NCBI RefSeq assembly: GCF_013266695.1
Contig: NZ_JABRXF010000001.1
Coordinates: forward strand, 574,236 to 638,235
Origin: Hongsoonwoonella zoysiae
Lineage (GTDB): Bacteria; Pseudomonadota; Alphaproteobacteria; Rhizobiales; Stappiaceae
DNA: 64,000 bases
Direction: 5' to 3'
The position numbers were made by a program, and so were the translations under genes. How positions within the stretch are numbered: position 1 is the stretch's first letter; every line of letters begins with the position of its first letter. Of the stretch, positions 10,869 to 20,416 are shown one piece after another. Below the pieces are notes generated by a model. The model searched no databases. It saw nothing but the letters and a program-made list of their open reading frames with translations, and had not been told where the DNA came from.

Positions 10869-11945
10869 ATGGCCGATGCACAAACGGCAAAAGACCGCGA
10901 CTTCGAAAAGGGGCTTGACGGAAGCTCGACCGGGGTCGCGAGTTTCGACACGCACTCCCGAAGCCTGCTCGACCAGATACAGCACACGCTGCACTCCCAC
11001 CCCGCGGGCGTGCCGCTGATCGTGCTGCTCGCTTCCGTCGCGGGCTTCGGCATAATCCTGGGTTCGAAGTTCTTCTCTCCCTTCGCGCTTACTCTGATCC
11101 TGCAGCAGGTGGCGATCGTCGGCATCGTCGGCATGGCGCAATCGCTCGTCGTGCTGACCGCGGGCATCGATCTTTCGGTCGGCGCGATCATGGTGCTGTC
11201 ATCGACCGTGATGGGGCACTTCACCTTCCGTTACGGCTTGCCCGCTGGATTCGCCGTCATGTGCGGTCTCGGCTGCGGCGCTTTTTGCGGCTTCATCAAC
11301 GGCACGCTTGTGTCGCGCATGAAGCTGCCGCCCTTTATCGTGACGCTTGGCATGTGGCAGATCGTGCTGGCGACGAACTTCCTTTATTCGGCCAATGAAA
11401 CGATCCGCAGCCAGGATATCTCCGAACAGGCCCCGCTTCTCCAGTTCTTCGGCGAAAAAATAAATATTGGCGGAGCCGTGTTCACCTATGGCGTGATCGG
11501 CATGATCCTTCTCGTCCTGCTGCTGCAATACGTTCTAAATCACACGTCCTGGGGTCGGCACGTTTACGCCATCGGCGACGATCCTGAAGCGGCGGAGCTT
11601 TCCGGCGTGCGGGTCAGGCGAACCCTTATTTCGGTCTATTCGCTCGGCGGCCTGATTTGCGCCTTCGCAGGCTGGGTTCTGATCGGCCGGCTGGGATCCG
11701 TTTCGCCAACGGCGGGACAATTCACCAACATCGAATCCATCACCGCTGTCGTGATCGGCGGCATTTCGCTCTTCGGCGGGCGCGGCTCGATCCTCGGCAT
11801 GATGTTCGGCGCGCTCATCGTCGGCGTCTTCTCGCTCGGCTTGCGCCTGATCGGAACGGACCCGCAGTGGACCTATCTCCTGATCGGCCTGCTCATCATC
11901 TTCGCCGTGGCAATCGACCAGTGGATCAGAAAGGTGGCATCATGA
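10869..11945 (+). CDS. frcC: Fructose-type sugar ABC transporter permease
   Basis: CUT2 permease (BPD_transp_2), 358 residues from ATG 10869, which has GGGTGGAG upstream; a GTG at 10857 would add four residues and overlap that site. After a hydrophilic N-terminus of about 45 residues there are some eight to ten hydrophobic helices. The family signature is seen in VVLTAGIDLSVGAIMVLSS and in AVVIGGISLFGGRGSILG. The stop overlaps the frcA start (ATGA), giving coupled translation of permease and ATPase. Confidence 0.9.
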   Translation: MADAQTAKDRDFEKGLDGSSTGVASFDTHSRSLLDQIQHTLHSHPAGVPLIVLLASVAGFGIILGSKFFSPFALTLILQQVAIVGIVGMAQSLVVLTAGIDLSVGAIMVLSSTVMGHFTFRYGLPAGFAVMCGLGCGAFCGFINGTLVSRMKLPPFIVTLGMWQIVLATNFLYSANETIRSQDISEQAPLLQFFGEKINIGGAVFTYGVIGMILLVLLLQYVLNHTSWGRHVYAIGDDPEAAELSGVRVRRTLISVYSLGGLICAFAGWVLIGRLGSVSPTAGQFTNIESITAVVIGGISLFGGRGSILGMMFGALIVGVFSLGLRLIGTDPQWTYLLIGLLIIFAVAIDQWIRKVAS

Positions 11946-12739
11946 CCCGGGACACCTCCAAGCGCGAACCGATTCTCACCGCACGCGGCCTCGTCAAGCG
12001 TTACGGGCGCGTCGTCGCGCTCGACCATACGGATTTCGACCTTTATCCGGGCGAAATCCTGGCGGTGATCGGTGACAACGGCGCTGGCAAATCGACCCTC
12101 ATCAAGACCATATCCGGTGCGGTCGTGCCGGATGAAGGAGAAATCCGGCTGGAGGGCAGCCCGATCCACTTCACCTCGCCGATGGATGCGCGAGAAGCAG
12201 GGATCGAGACGGTTTACCAGAACCTCGCCCTGTCGCCGGCGCTTTCCATCGCCGACAACATGTTCATGGGCCGGGAAATCCGGGTGCCAGGCTTCTTCGG
12301 CAAGTATTTCAGGAAGCTCGACCGCAAGGCTATGGAGCGAATCTCGCGCGAGAAGCTCAACGATCTCGGCCTCCTGACGATCCAGAACATCAACCAGGCG
12401 GTGGAAACGCTGTCGGGCGGCCAGCGCCAGGGTATCGCGGTCGCCCGCGCCGCCGCCTTCGGCTCCAAGGTCGTCATCATGGACGAGCCCACAGCCGCCC
12501 TTGGCGTGAAGGAAAGCCGGCGCGTTCTGGAGCTCATAAAGGACGTGAAGGCGCGCGGCCTGCCCATCGTGCTGATTTCGCACAACATGCCGCATGTCTT
12601 CGAAGTGGCAGACCGCATCCACATACATCGTCTTGGACGGCGGCATGCCGTCATCGACCCCAAGGATTTTTCCATGTCCGATGCGGTCGCCATCATGACC
12701 GGCGCCATGGAGCCGCCGGAAAACGCCCAGGCAGCCTGA
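11942..12739 (+). CDS. frcA: Fructose-type sugar ABC transporter ATP-binding protein
   Basis: 265-residue ATPase starting at ATG 11942; a long upstream open frame is the frcC shadow. Walker A GDNGAGKSTLIK, Q-loop VYQNLALSP, ABC signature LSGGQRQG, Walker B VVIMDEPTAALG and H-loop LISHN are all present. It has one ABC domain, like FrcA and unlike the two-domain RbsA/XylG ATPases of other CUT2 systems. A UUCG hairpin follows. Confidence 0.92.
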   Translation: MTRDTSKREPILTARGLVKRYGRVVALDHTDFDLYPGEILAVIGDNGAGKSTLIKTISGAVVPDEGEIRLEGSPIHFTSPMDAREAGIETVYQNLALSPALSIADNMFMGREIRVPGFFGKYFRKLDRKAMERISREKLNDLGLLTIQNINQAVETLSGGQRQGIAVARAAAFGSKVVIMDEPTAALGVKESRRVLELIKDVKARGLPIVLISHNMPHVFEVADRIHIHRLGRRHAVIDPKDFSMSDAVAIMTGAMEPPENAQAA

Positions 12740-12744
12740 CTGAA

Positions 12745-12766
12745 CCCGCCGGCTTCGGCCGGCGGG
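12745..12766 (+). terminator. UUCG-tetraloop hairpin after frcA
   Basis: CCCGCCGGC, loop TTCG, GCCGGCGGG: 9-bp perfect stem closed by a C(UUCG)G tetraloop, followed by ACCTTTTCC. It lies between frcA and frcK and could reduce read-through into frcK-zwf. Confidence 0.7.
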
Positions 12767-12804
12767 ACCTTTTCCGATTTCATGCAAATGGACGAAAAGA
12801 CCCC

Positions 12805-13746
12805 ATGATCCTCGTGTGCGGCGAAGCGCTGTTCGACCTTTTCGCCGAAGAAACGGCGACCGGCTTCCAGATCGACGCCCGGATTGGCGGCTCGCCGTTC
12901 AATGTCGCCGTCGGCCTGTCGCGCCTTGAAACGCAGGCGGCATTTTTCAGCGGGCTTTCCACGGACCTGTTCGGCCGGCGCTTGCGCCAGGCCCTGAAAA
13001 GCGAAGGCGTCGACCTGCGCTTCGCCGTCCAGAAAAACGCGCCGACCACCCTTTCCGTGGTCAGCCTCGGCCCGGACGGCTCTCCCGAATATGCCTTCAA
13101 CGGCGAGGGTGCGGCGGACCGCCTGATCGAAACCGGAGACCTGCCGAAGCTTGACGACAAGATCGAGGCGATCCACCTCGGCTCGTTTTCCGCACTTGTG
13201 GAACCGGTCGGCATGAGCGTGCTCGATCTCGTCAGGCGCGAAAGCGCAAGGCGCGTGATCTCCTACGACCCGAACATCCGGCCGACAGTCGTCCCGGACA
13301 TGGAAAGCTGGCGAGCCCGGCTCGAAGAACTTCTCGATCACGTCCATATCCTGAAAATCAGCGCGGAAGATCTCGAGAACCTCTACTCCGGCGCGGACCG
13401 GGTGACCTTGGCCGCATCCTGGATCGAACGCGGCGTCCGCCTTGTCATCGTCACCGACGGCGGAAAGGGCGCTTACGGTTTCACCGCAGGGAGGGAACTT
13501 CACGTTCCGGGCAGGACGGTCGATGTTGCCGATACCGTCGGCGCGGGCGACAGTTTTCAAGCAGCCCTTCTTGCCGCACTGTCGCGCAAAGGGCTATTGA
13601 AGGCGGATCGACTGCGCAATATCGATGTGGACACATTGTCCGCCATTCTGTCGTTCGCCGTCGATGCGGCGGCTATAACCTGTTCGCGGCGAGGCGCCGA
13701 CCTTCCCTCCCTGGGCGACCTCGCTTCCTTGCAAGCTCAACCTTGA
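12805..13746 (+). CDS. frcK: PfkB-family carbohydrate kinase, probable fructokinase
   Basis: 313-residue ribokinase/PfkB-fold kinase. Signature 1 is in IGGSPFNVAVGLSRL near residue 30. The catalytic/anion-hole motif ADTVGAGDSFQAALLAAL is near residue 250, with the general base Asp in GAGD. Position directly after frcBCA supports phosphorylation of the imported ketose to fructose-6-phosphate. The next gene, zwf, starts 13 bases after the stop, so the kinase is tied to the Entner-Doudoroff genes transcriptionally. Confidence 0.87.
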   Translation: MILVCGEALFDLFAEETATGFQIDARIGGSPFNVAVGLSRLETQAAFFSGLSTDLFGRRLRQALKSEGVDLRFAVQKNAPTTLSVVSLGPDGSPEYAFNGEGAADRLIETGDLPKLDDKIEAIHLGSFSALVEPVGMSVLDLVRRESARRVISYDPNIRPTVVPDMESWRARLEELLDHVHILKISAEDLENLYSGADRVTLAASWIERGVRLVIVTDGGKGAYGFTAGRELHVPGRTVDVADTVGAGDSFQAALLAALSRKGLLKADRLRNIDVDTLSAILSFAVDAAAITCSRRGADLPSLGDLASLQAQP

Positions 13747-13759
13747 GGATTCACGTCCC

Positions 13760-15232
13760 ATGGCATCCCGCGTCATCGAAGTGGACCCCTTCGATCTGAT
13801 CGTCTTCGGCGCAACCGGCGACCTTGCGCACCGCAAGCTGCTGCCGGCTCTCTATCACCGTGATTGCGACGGGCAACTGCCTGACGAGGCCCGCATCATC
13901 GCCTGCGCCCGCCGCGATCTCGAACCCGGCAAATACAGGGACTGGGCAGAAGCGTCCGTACGCGAACACGTTGGCGACATCGACGAGACCGTGTTCAAGC
14001 GCTTCCTTGAACGCATAGACTATCTTGCCGTGGACGCAGGCGCCGACAAGGGCTGGCCGGATCTGGCCAGGCTGCTCGGAGAACGCCCCGATGTGGTGCG
14101 CGCATTCTATCTCGCCGTTTCGCCGGATTTCTTCGCCCCGATTTGCGAGCGCATCGGCGCGCACGACCTGGTGAGCGACAAGTCGCGCGTCGTCATTGAA
14201 AAGCCGATCGGCAAGGATGGCGCTTCGGCGAAGAAACTCAACGACACGGTCGGTAGGGTTTTCCGCGAAGATCAGATATTCCGGATTGACCATTACCTGG
14301 GCAAGGAGACGGTCCAGAACCTGATGGCGCTCCGCTTCGCCAATGCCCTGTTCGAACCGCTGTGGAACTCCGCCCATATCGACCACGTGCAGATCACGGT
14401 TGCCGAAAGCCTCGGCGTGGAAGGCCGCGCCGGCTATTACGATACGGCAGGCGCGCTGCGCGACATGGTGCAGAACCACCTGCTCCAGTTGCTCTGCCTT
14501 GTCGCCATGGAGCCGCCGGAATCCATGGATGCGGATTCCGTGCGCGACGAAAAGCTCAAGGTTCTCAAGGCGCTTACGCCGCTTGACCCGGAAACCGCCG
14601 AAAAACGCACCGTACGCGGCCAATATCGTGCGGGAGCTTCCGCCGGCGGCGCCGTTTCGGGATATCTGGAAGAGCTGGGGCGTAGCGATTCGACGACCGA
14701 GACCTTCGTCGCAATCAAGTCGGAGATCGCCAACTGGCGCTGGTCGGGCGTGCCGTTTTACCTCAGGACCGGCAAGCGGCTCGCAGCCCGCGTTTCGGAG
14801 ATCGTCGTCCAGTTCCGCCCGATCCCGCATTCGATTTTCGACAGCGAAGCAGGCTCCATCAACGCGAACCGCCTTGTCATCCGGCTTCAGCCAAATGAGG
14901 GCGTGCGCATGCAGATCATGATCAAGGACCCTGGCCCCGGCGGCATGCGCCTGCGCGAGGTTCCCCTCGACATGTCGTTCGCCGATGCCTTCAAGGTGCG
15001 CAATCCGGACGCCTACGAGCGCCTGATCATGGACGTGATCCGCGGCAACCAGACGCTCTTCATGCGCCGCGACGAGGTCGACGCCGCCTGGGCCTGGGTA
15101 GACCCTATCCTGGAATGCTGGTCGCAGGCCAAGGACGCGCCGAAGGGCTATACCTCCGGCACCTGGGGACCTTCGGCCTCCATCGCGCTGATAGAACGCG
15201 ACGGGCGTACCTGGTTCGAAGACATGATCTGA
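13760..15232 (+). CDS. zwf: Glucose-6-phosphate 1-dehydrogenase
   Basis: Oxidises glucose-6-phosphate to 6-phosphogluconolactone with NAD(P)+, the entry to the Entner-Doudoroff and pentose phosphate routes. 490 residues, the normal length. The nucleotide-binding GATGDLAHRKLLPALY is near the N-terminus (family GASGDLA), followed by VIEKPIGKD and the active-site histidine motif FRIDHYLGKETVQNL. In most rhizobia the order is zwf-pgl-edd; here edd follows directly, 116 bases on. The ATG lies 13 bases after frcK. Confidence 0.97.
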   Translation: MASRVIEVDPFDLIVFGATGDLAHRKLLPALYHRDCDGQLPDEARIIACARRDLEPGKYRDWAEASVREHVGDIDETVFKRFLERIDYLAVDAGADKGWPDLARLLGERPDVVRAFYLAVSPDFFAPICERIGAHDLVSDKSRVVIEKPIGKDGASAKKLNDTVGRVFREDQIFRIDHYLGKETVQNLMALRFANALFEPLWNSAHIDHVQITVAESLGVEGRAGYYDTAGALRDMVQNHLLQLLCLVAMEPPESMDADSVRDEKLKVLKALTPLDPETAEKRTVRGQYRAGASAGGAVSGYLEELGRSDSTTETFVAIKSEIANWRWSGVPFYLRTGKRLAARVSEIVVQFRPIPHSIFDSEAGSINANRLVIRLQPNEGVRMQIMIKDPGPGGMRLREVPLDMSFADAFKVRNPDAYERLIMDVIRGNQTLFMRRDEVDAAWAWVDPILECWSQAKDAPKGYTSGTWGPSASIALIERDGRTWFEDMI

Positions 15233-15268
15233 ACCGGCAGGCGGGCGATGCGAAACCGCCCGACCGCC

Positions 15269-15282
15269 CTAAATCGATTTAG
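15269..15282. promoter_or_regulatory. Palindrome CTAAATCGATTTAG between zwf and edd
   Basis: A perfect 14-bp palindrome, 67 bases before the edd ATG. It could be an operator for edd or part of a dispersed rhizobial repeat; a preceding GC hairpin (CGGGCG...CGCCCG, about 15242-15262) may end zwf transcription. Confidence 0.4.
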
Positions 15283-15348
15283 AGCACCATTGAGGATGAA
15301 GCCCGCGTGCCACCGGCCGGGCTGCCCGAAAGCCAGGGGAATTGACCG

Positions 15349-17169
<1,821 letters not shown>

Positions 17170-17188
17170 ATTTTTGAGGGACATTCCA

Positions 17189-18070
17189 GTGAATCATGAA
17201 ATCCGCTGTCTGATCGACGTGCGCAACGAACTTGGCGAAGGGGCGACCTGGGACGAGCGCTCCGGCACACTACTGTGGTGCGACATCAAGGGCTGCGCCA
17301 TCCACGCCTGCGACTGGGCGAGCGGCGAACGCAAGGCCTGGTCGTTCGCCGACACCATAGGTTCCTTCGGTTTGACGGACGACGGGCGCCTCATCGTCGC
17401 CCGTCGAAACTCCGTCGTTCTGTTCGACCCGCAAACGGGTGAAGAAATCCATATCGCGGACATCGAGAAAGATGACGCGCGCACCCGCACCAACGACGGC
17501 AAGGTCGGTCCCGACGGAGCGTTCTGGGTCGGTACGATGCACGAAAGCTCGCCGCGCGAACCGATCGGCGCGCTCTACCGGGTGACGATGGATGGCCAGG
17601 TGACGAAAGTCGTCGACGGGCTCTATGTCTCGAACGGCTTGTCCTGGTCGCCCGACGGAACGAGGATGTATCACTCCGACAGCACCCCCGGTTACGTCGA
17701 CATCTGGGATTTCGACCCGCAAACCGGTTCGGCGACGAACCGCCGCCGCTTCGTTGAGCTGAAGAACGAGGACGGCCGCCCGGACGGTGCGGCGATCGAC
17801 AGCGAAGGCAACTACTGGTCGGCGGGCGTATCCGCAGGCGTCGTCAACTGTTTTTCGCCTGCCGGGGAACTGATCGAAAAGGTCGAGATGCCTGTTCCCC
17901 GTCCGACGATCCCCTGCTTTTGCGGGCCGGATCTCGACACGCTTGTCGTGACGAGCCTGAGGCCCGGAAACGATCCAGATCTTCTCCTGGAATACCCGAT
18001 GTCCGGAAGCCTTTTCGCCTTCAAGCCGGGCAGGCACGGCTTGCCGTCCTATCGGTTCCGCACATCTTGA
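17189..18070 (+). CDS. SMP-30/gluconolactonase/LRE family lactonase
   Basis: Six-bladed beta-propeller sugar-lactone hydrolase (293 residues). A GTG start at 17189 is preferred because GAGGGA sits 7 bases upstream. The four divalent-metal ligands of the family are visible: Glu in ELGEGATWD, Asn in RTNDGKVGPDG, Asn in VSNGLSWSPDG and Asp in RPDGAAIDSEGNYW. It starts 19 bases after edd, so it is in the frc-zwf-edd unit. Because no pgl is present here, it may hydrolyse 6-phosphogluconolactone or another aldonolactone; the family normally acts on unphosphorylated lactones, so this is inference. Confidence 0.85.
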   Translation: MNHEIRCLIDVRNELGEGATWDERSGTLLWCDIKGCAIHACDWASGERKAWSFADTIGSFGLTDDGRLIVARRNSVVLFDPQTGEEIHIADIEKDDARTRTNDGKVGPDGAFWVGTMHESSPREPIGALYRVTMDGQVTKVVDGLYVSNGLSWSPDGTRMYHSDSTPGYVDIWDFDPQTGSATNRRRFVELKNEDGRPDGAAIDSEGNYWSAGVSAGVVNCFSPAGELIEKVEMPVPRPTIPCFCGPDLDTLVVTSLRPGNDPDLLLEYPMSGSLFAFKPGRHGLPSYRFRTS

Positions 18071-18169
18071 TTGCGCACACGATTATCCGGTGAAACTGAA
18101 ATCGTCCGTTCACATACGGCGTTTAACCGGACACGGCCAAGACAGATTTTTTTATATGAGGACGATTTC

Positions 18170-18961
18170 ATGTCGAATGCGAACGAAGCACTCCTGTCGG
18201 CACGCCGGCGCGTCGCCGAAGCCGCCGCGCGAGAGGCCGGCAAGCTTGCCCTCGACCGTTTCCGGAACCGCCGCTTCACCGTGGAGGCGAAGGGCACGCA
18301 GGATTTCGTCAGCGAAGTCGACAAGGAAACGGAAAAGCTGATCCGCACGCGTCTGGCCGCGGTGTTTCCCGAAGACGGTTTCATCGGCGAGGAAACCGGC
18401 GGCACCCCGGAGCGCATCGTCTGGGTCGTCGATCCGATCGACGGCACGCATAACTTCGTGCGCGGCATCGGCTTCTGGTGCGTTTCGATCGGCCTCGTCG
18501 TGGACGGCAGGCCTTCCGTCGGCGTGATTTACGACCCGATCCAGGACGAGCTTTATTCCGCGGCTGCCGGCCAGGGCGCGACCCTCAACGGAGAGCCTAT
18601 CAGCGTATCCACCACGACCGAGCCGACGGAGGCGGTCGTGGCGATCGGCGCCAATTTCCGCAAGCCCGCGGAACTCCACGTCAACACCATCGCCACACTG
18701 TTCGAGGAGCGTTGCAGCCATCGCGGCCAGGGCGCCGGCGCGCTGTCTCTCGCCCTTGTTTCCGCCGGCCGCCTTGACGGGTACTTCGAAAACCACATCA
18801 ACTCCTGGGACGTGATGGCCGGCATTGTCCTCATCGCCGAAGCGGGCGGCTTCGTGAACGACTTCATGGCCGATAACGGCCTGATGGAAGGCAATACAAT
18901 TTTCGCCTGTACCCCTGGCCTGAAGGGTTTCCTGAGCAAAGCGACAGGTTTCGTCTGTTAA
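18170..18961 (+). CDS. Inositol monophosphatase-family phosphatase
   Basis: 263-residue Mg2+-dependent, Li+-sensitive-type phosphatase. Metal-binding motifs are GEETGG, WVVDPIDGTHNFVRG and NSWDVMAGIVLIAEAGG, in family order. The ATG at 18170 (MSNANEALL) follows GAGGACGATTTC. The family hydrolyses inositol-1-phosphate, histidinol phosphate, fructose-1,6-bisphosphate or related sugar phosphates, and sequence alone does not decide among them. The gene precedes an AfuABC-type transporter predicted to import sugar phosphates, so a role on an imported phosphorylated sugar or polyol is plausible. Confidence 0.85.
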   Translation: MSNANEALLSARRRVAEAAAREAGKLALDRFRNRRFTVEAKGTQDFVSEVDKETEKLIRTRLAAVFPEDGFIGEETGGTPERIVWVVDPIDGTHNFVRGIGFWCVSIGLVVDGRPSVGVIYDPIQDELYSAAAGQGATLNGEPISVSTTTEPTEAVVAIGANFRKPAELHVNTIATLFEERCSHRGQGAGALSLALVSAGRLDGYFENHINSWDVMAGIVLIAEAGGFVNDFMADNGLMEGNTIFACTPGLKGFLSKATGFVC

Positions 18962-19143
18962 CAGAATTACAAGCGGCGCCGGGCGGCTGAAATTCCCGGT
19001 TCATATCGCGCTTGCAGGCTGGATGAACGGGTTCGCTGCAAAACGCCGGTCGGATCGTTTCTTTGACCATGGACCGGCAGTCTGGCGATCGTCCGCAAAA
19101 CGGGGCTGTTTAAAGCCCCGGATAATTCTGTTTGGAGGAAACG

Positions 19144-20178
19144 ATGAAAAAGATCTCCGGAAAGCTCCGCCTTTTCGCCTCGACCGCCGCACTCGCCGTG
19201 ACGATGTCCAGCGGCGCGGCGATGGCCGAAAGCCTGGTCCTTTACTGCAGCGTCGGCGAGGAGTGGTGCTCGGCGATGGCCAACGGCTTCTCTCGCGCAA
19301 CCGGCGTTGACGTCGCCATGACGCGCAAAAGCTCCGGCGAGACCTATGCCCAGCTCAAGGCCGAAGCCAGCAATCCGAAAGGTGACGTCTGGTGGGGCGG
19401 CACCGGAGACCCGCACCTGCAGGCGGCCGAAGAAGGCCTGACTGAGGAATACATCTCGCCGATGCTCGAAAAGCTGCAGCCCTGGGCGGTCTCACAGGCG
19501 ACCTCTTCGGGCAACCGCACGGTCGGCATTTACGCGGGCGCGCTCGGCTTCACCTACAACACCGAGGTTCTGGAAGACAAAGGCCTGCCGGTGCCGAAGT
19601 GCTGGGCCGACCTGATCAAGCCGGAATACAAGGGCGAGATCCAGATCGCGAACCCGAATTCCTCCGGCACGGCCTATACCGCTCTTGCCTCTCTCGTGCA
19701 GCTTCTGGGCGAAGACGCCGCCTTCGATTATCAAAAGCAGCTTCACAACAACATCAACCAGTACACCAAATCCGGCTCCGCACCCGCGAAAGCCGCCGCA
19801 CGCGGTGAAACCGGCATCGGCATCAACTTCATGCATGACGGCGTGCAGCAGCGCGTTGGCGGATTCCCGGTCAAGGTGATCGCGCCTTGCGAAGGCACGG
19901 GCTACGAAATCGGCTCGATGAGCATCATCAAAGGCGGTCCGAACCCGGAAGCCGCGCGCAAGTGGTACGACTGGGCGCTGACCGCCGAAGCACAGGAAAT
20001 CGGTGCGTCGGTGAAGAGCTTCCAGGTTCCCTCGAACGCCGGCGCGAAGGTTCCGCCGGAGGCACCGAGCCTCGATACGGTGAAGCTTATCGACTACGAC
20101 TTCAAGGAATACGGAAGCTCCGCGACGCGTCAGCGCCTGCTGTCGCGCTGGGATGATGAGATCGGCAGCCTCAATTAA
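19144..20178 (+). CDS. afuA: AfuA-type ABC transporter binding protein, probable hexose-phosphate binding
   Basis: 344-residue periplasmic protein with a signal peptide ending near AAMAES. The family is commonly annotated as ferric iron binding (FbpA/AfuA). The tyrosine cluster of true FbpA iron sites was not recognised. Instead NFMHDG (His231-Asp232) is followed exactly 24 residues after the His by Glu255 in PCEGTGYE. From memory, AfuA of Actinobacillus pleuropneumoniae binds glucose-6-P, fructose-6-P and sedoheptulose-7-P using His205, Asp206 and Glu229, the same spacing. ATG 19144 follows GGAGGAA. A zwf/edd pathway and a phosphatase upstream agree with sugar-phosphate import. Confidence 0.82.
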   Translation: MKKISGKLRLFASTAALAVTMSSGAAMAESLVLYCSVGEEWCSAMANGFSRATGVDVAMTRKSSGETYAQLKAEASNPKGDVWWGGTGDPHLQAAEEGLTEEYISPMLEKLQPWAVSQATSSGNRTVGIYAGALGFTYNTEVLEDKGLPVPKCWADLIKPEYKGEIQIANPNSSGTAYTALASLVQLLGEDAAFDYQKQLHNNINQYTKSGSAPAKAAARGETGIGINFMHDGVQQRVGGFPVKVIAPCEGTGYEIGSMSIIKGGPNPEAARKWYDWALTAEAQEIGASVKSFQVPSNAGAKVPPEAPSLDTVKLIDYDFKEYGSSATRQRLLSRWDDEIGSLN

Positions 20179-20252
20179 GGGCAAGCCGTCAGATTGACCC
20201 GCAATCGGATGGTAGAATCCGGAAGCGGAAGGTTGATCGAACTCAGAGCGTT

Positions 20253-20291
20253 AGAGCGTCATGCCCGCTTTCTTTGCGGCCATGACGCTCT
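20253..20291. other. Large hairpin between afuA and afuB (first of two)
   Basis: AGAGCGTCATG (20253-20263) pairs with CATGACGCTCT (20281-20291), and inside it CCGC pairs with GCGG after a C/C mismatch, leaving a 7-nt loop. This makes a 15-bp two-part stem starting 74 bases after the afuA stop. Probably an mRNA-processing or partial-termination element; it may also be a dispersed extragenic repeat. Confidence 0.6.
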
Positions 20292-20297
20292 CATCAG

Positions 20298-20350
20298 GCG
20301 GCCGGCTCCCTCCCGACGTGAGCCGAAACGCGTAGCAAAGAGCCGGCCGC
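20298..20350. other. Second hairpin between afuA and afuB
   Basis: GCGGCCGGCTC (20298-20308) pairs perfectly with GAGCCGGCCGC (20340-20350) across a 31-nt loop, only 6 bases after the first hairpin. Together the two occupy about 100 of the 238 non-coding bases before afuB. Confidence 0.55.
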
Positions 20351-20416
20351 TCTCTCGTTCATCGAATGCTTGTCCGCGGTTGGCGGACGAATCGTATATT
20401 CCAAGGACGTAACGAC

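Noticed and set aside
19144-20178. Ferric iron-binding protein FbpA
   Set aside because: The His-Asp...Glu spacing matches the sugar-phosphate site of AfuA and no iron tyrosine cluster was recognised. Kept as a less likely alternative.
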